This document shows positions 23,516-28,092 of a stretch of DNA of 28,092 nt, piece after piece. The position numbers and the translations under genes are program-made. The first letter of the stretch is position 1; each line of letters begins with the position of its first letter. The notes beneath the pieces were generated by a model, which was given only the letters and a program-made list of their open reading frames with translations, was not told the DNA's origin and searched no databases. This DNA is from CAG-841 sp963656825 (GTDB taxonomy: Bacteria; Bacillota; Clostridia; Oscillospirales; CAG-272), in NCBI GenBank assembly GCA_963656825.1, contig CAVKJG010000026.1, forward strand, positions 1 to 28,092, given 5' to 3'.

Positions 23516-24127
23516 TCACAATTTCTTAATCACCATCGTAGCCACGCCTTGGATCTGAAGCTTTGCTCTGTCAGTGCCGACGATATGAATCGGCTCGTAT
23601 TCGTCGTTTTCGGGCATGAGAATAATCTCGTCCTTCTCGGGGTAATAACGCTTCAGTGTCGTCTTGCTACCATCGTAGAGACACGCAACGATGTCCCCAC
23701 GGTTTGCCACAGACGTAAGACGAATAATGACTTTGTCGCCGCTGTCGATCCCTGCATTGATCATGGAATCTCCCGAGGCGATCAGAAGGTGAAACTCTCC
23801 GGGACCGGTCAGTTCCCGCGGCAGACAGATATGTTCGGTCTCATATTCGACGGATTCATTCAGCTCACCGCACGGAATACTTCCGCCGGAGGAAGCGCGA
23901 ACCATGGACAAGCGCTCCCGAATCGCGCCGGTGATGATTCCCCGATGACCGTCGTACTCGATCGCCCCGCGCTCCCGAAGGTCGGACAGATAACGGGAGA
24001 CCATAGAATAGGATATTCCGACTTTACCTGCAATCTCACGGGTCGAAGGCGAACGCCCGTTCTCCGCATAGTATTCATCCACGAATCGGATGATCCCGGT
24101 AAATTTGCTCTCGTCCTTGCTTCTCAT
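23516..24127 (-). CDS. LexA-like self-cleaving repressor (S24 family)
   Basis: 203 residues. N-terminal winged helix as in LexA (FTGIIRFVDEYYAENGRSPSTREIA, SYSMVSRYLSDLRERG). The C-terminal S24 peptidase has catalytic Ser121 (ASGDSM) and Lys159 (TTLKR), 38 residues apart, close to the spacing in LexA. The predicted self-cleavage site is Cys86-Gly87 (SIPCGE), as in UmuD, rather than the Ala-Gly of classical LexA. It is probably an SOS-type repressor of the element, inactivated through RecA filaments. A perfect dyad just ahead of the gene overlaps its promoter region, suggesting autorepression. It is likely the master switch of the minus-strand gene set. Confidence 0.88.
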   Translation of the reverse strand: MRSKDESKFTGIIRFVDEYYAENGRSPSTREIAGKVGISYSMVSRYLSDLRERGAIEYDGHRGIITGAIRERLSMVRASSGGSIPCGELNESVEYETEHICLPRELTGPGEFHLLIASGDSMINAGIDSGDKVIIRLTSVANRGDIVACLYDGSKTTLKRYYPEKDEIILMPENDEYEPIHIVGTDRAKLQIQGVATMVIKKL

Positions 24128-24145
24128 AGCTACCTCGTTTCATGT

Positions 24146-24163
24146 ATGCAACATTTGTTGCAT
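24146..24163. promoter_or_regulatory. Operator-like dyad ATGCAACATTTGTTGCAT
   Basis: A perfect 8+2+8 palindrome between the -10 box and the start of the lexA-like gene. Its position, close to the expected transcription start, fits an operator for the repressor's own gene. Confidence 0.7.
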
Positions 24164-24168
24164 TTATA

Positions 24169-24197
24169 ATTATACCATGCATGATACTGTTTGTCAA
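24169..24197 (-). promoter_or_regulatory. Consensus sigma-A promoter of the lexA-like gene
   Basis: On the minus strand perfect TTGACA (24192-24197) and TATAAT (24169-24174) are 17 bases apart. The operator dyad lies directly downstream. Such a strong promoter is typical of a self-limiting repressor gene. Confidence 0.88.
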
Positions 24198-24361
24198 GAT
24201 GGATTTCAGAACTTTTGCCGATCTTTTCGGATTTTCTATCTTGGTACTGTCAATAGTTTTTCGCAAAATTGTATCTGGGAAAATGAAGTTTTGCGCCGGA
24301 AGTCCGGCGAGGGGGCTGCTAAGCCCCGCTTGGGGGCCTTGGAGCATGTCCCGGCGGCGCC

Positions 24362-24425
24362 GTCAAGGGTGCCGCGTCAGCGGCATTCATCGGAGTGACC
24401 GGTTACGGTCACTCAGACCCTTGAC
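24362..24425. repeat. Nested inverted repeats in GC-rich tract downstream of the transposase
   Basis: The outer arms are GTCAAGGGT (24362-24370) and ACCCTTGAC (24417-24425); the inner arms are GAGTGACCG (24393-24401) and CGGTCACTC (24406-24414) around a 4-base loop. It could form a strong cruciform or RNA hairpin and may end or shield transposase transcription. It includes a 12-base match to the tRNA-Pro 3' end. Confidence 0.65.
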
Positions 24426-24447
24426 AGCGGTGGCGGGATATGCTACC

Positions 24448-25632
24448 TCATGCAATTTCGCTTTCGCAATTGCTACCGGTCATGTATTTCATGCAAAGAT
24501 ACCGCTTTGTTCCCCACTCCTTTCCCGACACATACCGCAGTCTGGCGCAAACCAGCATCAGATCAGACTTTCCGTCCGGAAAAGTGCCGACAATGCGGGT
24601 ACGTCTCCGGATCTCACGGTTCATGCGCTCAATGACATTGTTTGTGCGGATCTTCAGCCAGTGCTGGGACGGAAAATCCATATAGGTCAGCGTTTCCTCA
24701 ATCCCGTCCTCCACCTTTTTCGTCGCTTCCTTCAGCTTCATCGCGCGGAGCTACTCTACAACGTCTTTTGCTTTCTTCCGCGCCGCTTCCTTGCTCTCCT
24801 GTGCATGGATTGCCTTGAGCATTCTTGACACCTCACGCGTATGCTTCCGCGGGGTTACGGAGAACACGTTCCGGTAAAAATGCACCGTACAACGCTGGTA
24901 TTTTGCCTCCGGAAAGACCTCTGCCACGGCATTGCACATTCCGAGGCATTTGTCTCCCTCTATGAGCTTTACACCCTCCAAACCGCGTTCTTTGAGCCAG
25001 ATAAGGAAGCTTTTCCAGCTTTCTGCATCTTCTTTCATCCCTTCCGCGGCTCCGATGACCTCACGGTAACCGTCCTCATCCACGCCGATTGCCACCAGAA
25101 TGCTGACAATTTCAAACTCTCCGCCCCAATTTCGCTTGAGATAAATCCCGTCCACATAAACATACGGATATTTCCCGGACAGCCGGCGGTTGCGCCATTC
25201 TTCAATGTGTACATATGCTTTCTGATTCAGATCACTGATGGTGGAAGCCGACACCCGACTGCCCCAAAGGGCTTCCGAAATATCCTCCACACGCCGGACC
25301 GAAACACCGGCGAGATACATCTCGATCAGGGCTTCTTCGACCGAGCTTTCACGGCGGCGGTAGCGCTCAATGATGGCGGTTTCAAACGGGACACCTTTCA
25401 GCTTCGGGATATTCAGCGTTACCTCTCCGGATGCGGTTGTCAGCTTGCGGCTGTAGTGTCCCGAACGGTACCCCCGCCGCGGTTCGGTGCGCTCATATTT
25501 CGCCGCACTCGTCAGCTCCTCTGCTTCCTTGTTCAACAGCGCATTCAACGTTTCTTCCACGCTGTTTCGCACCATTTCTTTCAATTCGCTCTTGACGGTT
25601 TCCTCGTTTAGTTGTATAATAGGCTTGGACAT
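24448..25632 (-). pseudogene. IS256-family (mutator type) transposase, interrupted by an amber codon
   Basis: The frame runs 395 codons, normal for the family, with AAAGGAG before the ATG. A TAG at 24751-24753 (codon 294) is the only interruption, and the frame is the same on both sides. The context VVE-stop-LRAMKLKEA suggests a Glu codon GAG changed to TAG. Catalytic Asp161 (YVDGIYLK) and Asp227 (EGDKCLG) lie before the stop, but the catalytic Glu335 (NNVIERMNREIRRRTR) lies after it, so the truncated product should be inactive. The 3' part could start again at the Met at 24741, but would be non-functional alone. It is either a recently inactivated copy or a sequencing or assembly difference. 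Confidence 0.9.
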
Positions 25633-25633
25633 G

Positions 25634-25854
25634 TTCCCTGAACTCCTTTCGAATGTTTGTGTAGCGACTTCATTCTACCAGAGTTTTGTGAGCATGTCTA
25701 TATCTTTTTGGCTCTTTTTTGTTTTTGCGAAAATATTATACCTTATCTCTATCTTTGTTTCCTGCGGTGCAATTTCTGATGTCTTACATTGCCTTCCAAA
25801 CGCTCCACCCACGCTTTTTGTAGTTACTTGTGGGTCTTACCGTGCCACAACTCT
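25634..25854. other. Non-coding region right of the transposase
   Basis: Contains the transposase ribosome binding site (about 25643-25650) and the presumed right end of the insertion sequence near 25733. No gene is supported in either direction; the remaining short frames lack ribosome binding sites and recognisable sequence. Confidence 0.5.
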
Positions 25855-26049
25855 TCAATCGTTTCTTACATCGCCCACCTCCTCAATAGCAAAGGACGAC
25901 TCATCACCGATTTGACTCGGCTTTGAATCGTCCTCTTTGTCTATTCGTAATGCTTCTTCGATGGTGTGCGCCATCACAAGCTTCCCTATCCAATCCGCGA
26001 GTTCAAGAGCGCTCATATTCTTTCCACGATACTTTTCGAGATCCTTCAT
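25855..26049 (-). CDS. Small hypothetical protein, possibly a gene remnant
   Basis: 64 residues from the ATG at 26049, or 69 from a GTG at 26064. It is acidic and mostly helical (EKYRGKNMSALELADWIGKLVMAHTIEEAL). No domain is recognised and no strong ribosome binding site is present. It may be a conserved small protein or the end of a longer gene cut by rearrangement near the insertion sequence. The direction matches all the other genes of the right-hand region. Confidence 0.4.
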   Translation of the reverse strand: MKDLEKYRGKNMSALELADWIGKLVMAHTIEEALRIDKEDDSKPSQIGDESSFAIEEVGDVRND

Positions 26050-26173
26050 AACCGCTATGAGCACCTTCTAGTTCGCTTTCGGATACATGTTTTTAATGCT
26101 TGCAGTATATTTTGTTATATCCTGTTCTTTAGTAACCACCAACAATACCACAAGTTTGAGAGAAAATCCAGTG

Positions 26174-27109
26174 CTAAAACAAACTTATTTGTCCATTTTT
26201 TAATGAAATTGTTTTTCTCTCAGTGATTCTGTCATCAGGTAGCACTTCTCCGAACAGCAACGGCGATTGGGGGTTGTGCGCAAGAGTGTTTTTATCAACG
26301 GTCGTTTGGCTAAAGTTCGCATAACAGTATCTACACCCATTTTTGCAAGTATTATATGCTCCAATATCTATACTTTCCATACAACCGCATTCTGGTCTTT
26401 GATTCTTGTCTTTGGATAAATTCATTTTACAATTTAATATTCTCTCAAACAATGCACAATCAATACAATGACCATGTTGAATACCAAATTGATCTAAATT
26501 GATTTTTTCCGCACAAGATTCAACAACAAGATTATTTCTGTTTGCAATCTCTACCAATCGTTCTGCAAACTCATACATCTCTTTTTCACCCAAAGGTAAG
26601 ATATCCAAATCCTTGAGATGCGTCTGTGTATTACGGTAAAAATCCACAAAGCTTATTACACATTTATGAGTATATCCCGATAATCTTTTCGCTAATTCGT
26701 TAAAATAGTTAACATGATAGTCAATGGTATACTTGGTTGTAAGCATAATGGGATCATATCGCCAAATGACTTTTTCTGAGCCTATTTTTCTAGATAGTTC
26801 TTTGAAAGCCGGAACAATAATATCATTTTTGCTTGGAATATTTGCTTCAATATCTTTTCCATATGAATTTACAGTGAATTGAAAATAGTAAGCATAATCC
26901 TGGAGTTTGTCTAGTTTATCTAGCATAGGAATAGGATTTTTAGTCCAAAACACTATACCATCAACTACCTCTGGAGACAGTGATATTTTGCTTATCTGAT
27001 GTACATTCATAGGGTTACGTACATACACGAATCCTTCTTCCAATCTATTAAATAACCATTCGCCATAATATGTGGGGATATCTGTTCTTCTACTTGCACT
27101 AATTATCAT
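26174..27109 (-). CDS. DUF1848 family protein (radical-SAM-like, C-terminal Cys motif)
   Basis: 311 residues. The N-terminus MIISASRRTDIPTYYGEW, then VRNPMN, DGIVFWTKNP and IWRYDPI are hallmarks of DUF1848. The C-terminal part is rich in cysteine (Cys215, 218, 227, 241, 243) and ends with Cys255, Cys259 and Cys262 in CKNGCRYCYAN, a CX3CX2C motif like that binding the 4Fe-4S cluster of radical SAM enzymes, but placed at the C-terminus. The reaction is unknown. The ATG lies inside the last codons of the upstream gene (11-base overlap), so the two products are probably made together. AT-rich relative to the chromosome. Confidence 0.85.
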   Translation of the reverse strand: MIISASRRTDIPTYYGEWLFNRLEEGFVYVRNPMNVHQISKISLSPEVVDGIVFWTKNPIPMLDKLDKLQDYAYYFQFTVNSYGKDIEANIPSKNDIIVPAFKELSRKIGSEKVIWRYDPIMLTTKYTIDYHVNYFNELAKRLSGYTHKCVISFVDFYRNTQTHLKDLDILPLGEKEMYEFAERLVEIANRNNLVVESCAEKINLDQFGIQHGHCIDCALFERILNCKMNLSKDKNQRPECGCMESIDIGAYNTCKNGCRYCYANFSQTTVDKNTLAHNPQSPLLFGEVLPDDRITERKTISLKNGQISLF

Positions 27110-28030
27110 TATGCTTTACCTTCTTTATGATCATTTGAGCACTTGCGCATGTATCAAATGGCGAGTATCGTCTCCAAGGGGTCCAGTCGAACCAGTTTTC
27201 ATTTTTAAGAAACTCTCCATCAGAATCTTCACCATAAGTATAACCCCTGGGATAACGAACACTTGTTGAATTATCATTACAAAATCGTCCTTTTCTGCAT
27301 ATGGAATCATCGAGCTTTCTATATAATCTGTCGAAAAATTCTCTTCCACCACCAAAATCTCGCCCAAGATTTACATCATTAAGGATGATATATGTATTTG
27401 CGCATATTTTATCATTGTAATACTTTGCAAAAGTATTTATAAAATCATTTATGCTTTGCACATTGGTATGCTTTTGCATATCAGAAAAAACATACTGAAA
27501 AACAATCAAATTGGGAACCCAATTTCCTGCCTCGATTGTATTTATCAAATCGCAAGCATCATTATAAAAAAATTTNNNNNNNNNNNNNNNNNNNNNNNNN
27601 NNNNNNNNNNNNCTCTATGGATCCACCTCCACACATTTTTACTGTAATCTACTCCTCGATATTCCAACTTGTTATAAGAAAGAACATTTCTTTTACGAAG
27701 TTCATCAATGGCAAACAAATCTGTACAAGGGCCGCAACCAAAAGAAAGTACTTTCATCTCCTGTAAGTTGTGCAAATCACGACAACGTTCTATGGCATAC
27801 ATTATTTCAGATGTATAACGGCACGAATACTTGCATGTATAAAAATCTGCCATGTGTGCACAATCATACTTGCGACCCGGAGCTCCAGATTTCGCATGAT
27901 TTGGATTGTGAATATAGTCTAAACATTTTTCACAATCATGTGGACAGTATTCTCCATAAGAACAATCTCCACATTGTTCGCAAGGTCTTTCGTATCTAGT
28001 ATCACAGGCAGACAAAATCGTATTTAACAT
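27099..28030 (-). CDS. Cys-rich methyltransferase-like protein, split by an assembly gap
   Basis: Two frames that read into the N run from both sides are taken as one gene of about 310 residues. The ATG at 28030 follows GAGGGG. Residues 1-75 hold ten cysteines, including Cys17-20-23 and CPHDCEKC (Cys29, 33, 36), a CX3CX2C motif. Then comes a Rossmann SAM-binding motif, VLSFGCGPCTDLFAIDEL, and YRGVDYSKNVW. After the gap the C-terminal half has VPNLIVFQYVFSDM and NTYIILNDVNLG, which fit later strands of a class I methyltransferase. The two halves are in different frames at the given gap size, so the true gap should be 2 modulo 3 bases. It is followed by the overlapping DUF1848 gene. I do not recognise the family. 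Confidence 0.7.
27576..27612. other. Assembly gap (37 N) inside the methyltransferase-like gene
   Basis: A run of 37 N. Reading frames on both sides stay open into the gap but are out of phase by one base with this length, so the size is an estimate. Confidence 0.97.
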
Positions 28031-28092
28031 TTTAAACACCCCTCAAAAATATATCGTATGCTATCATATGGCTATTAACAATACATCAACAA

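Larger units (their letters stand above)
24258..25733 (-). mobile_element. IS256-family insertion sequence (approximate limits)
   Basis: Surrounds the disrupted transposase. TTTTCGCAAAA at 24258-24268 and its complement TTTTGCGAAAA at 25723-25733 are the best candidates for terminal inverted repeats, giving an element of about 1.48 kb, but the match is only 11 bases and no target duplication was found. The GC-rich stretch at 24295-24440 downstream of the transposase contains long hairpins (GTCAAGGGT / ACCCTTGAC around GAGTGACCG / CGGTCACTC) and probably belongs to the element. Confidence 0.5.

Noticed and set aside
23117..24169. 350-residue plus-strand open frame opposite the zinc-ribbon and lexA-like genes
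   Set aside because: It is antisense to clear genes with known motifs; the composition is that of a shadow frame in a GC-rich region.
16036..28092. CRISPR array
   Set aside because: No regularly spaced direct repeats of 23-40 bases were seen; the repeats in 20744-21006 and 22199-22375 are too few and differently arranged.

Overview
The window reads as a draft or metagenome-assembled contig of a Gram-positive anaerobe of the class Clostridia (probably an Oscillospirales-type gut bacterium). This rests on the rpmH-rnpA-yidD-yidC-jag-mnmE order, AGGAGG-type ribosome binding sites, TTGACA/TATAAT promoters, an L10-type leader, and protein sequences of Firmicutes character. It contains two runs of N (17925-17934 and 27576-27612), each inside a gene.

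Bases 1-16111 look like core chromosome. First comes the 3' part of an AI-2E family transporter with its terminator. Next is an amino-sugar operon: a free-standing GlmU-like acyltransferase domain, glmM and glmS, which together would supply most of the route from fructose-6-phosphate towards UDP-GlcNAc. A methyltransferase gene converges on it. A ROK sugar kinase, a second methyltransferase and a PAP2-family membrane phosphatase form a further operon, converging with an amidase. The block rpmH-rnpA-yidD-yidC-jag-mnmE-birA follows (ribosome, RNase P, membrane insertion, RNA binding, tRNA modification, biotin ligation). Then an rplJ-rplL operon stands alone behind an L10-type leader, and a tRNA-Pro(GGG) gene ends the block.

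Bases 16112-24130 look like an integrated mobile element or genomic island beside the tRNA-Pro 3' end. All its genes are on the minus strand. In their direction of transcription they are: a LexA-like self-cleaving repressor, a small zinc-ribbon protein, a Sir2 NAD-dependent deacylase, a roughly 180-nt region of nested and mutually exclusive inverted repeats (probably a structured RNA or attenuator), an Xis-like HTH protein overlapping a winged-helix replication/regulator-type protein, a ribbon-helix-helix protein, two overlapping tyrosine recombinases (the second with an extra C-terminal arm-type domain), and an HNH endonuclease.

Bases 24250-25740 hold an IS256-family insertion sequence whose transposase has one in-frame amber codon. 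Bases 25741-28092 are AT-rich accessory DNA: a small ORF and a two-gene operon of a cysteine-rich methyltransferase-like protein (split by the N run) followed by a DUF1848 protein. Both carry a CX3CX2C motif of the radical-SAM type.

The least familiar parts are the structured region at 22199-22375, the DUF1848/Cys-rich methyltransferase pair, and the tandem integrase module with its possible attachment site.
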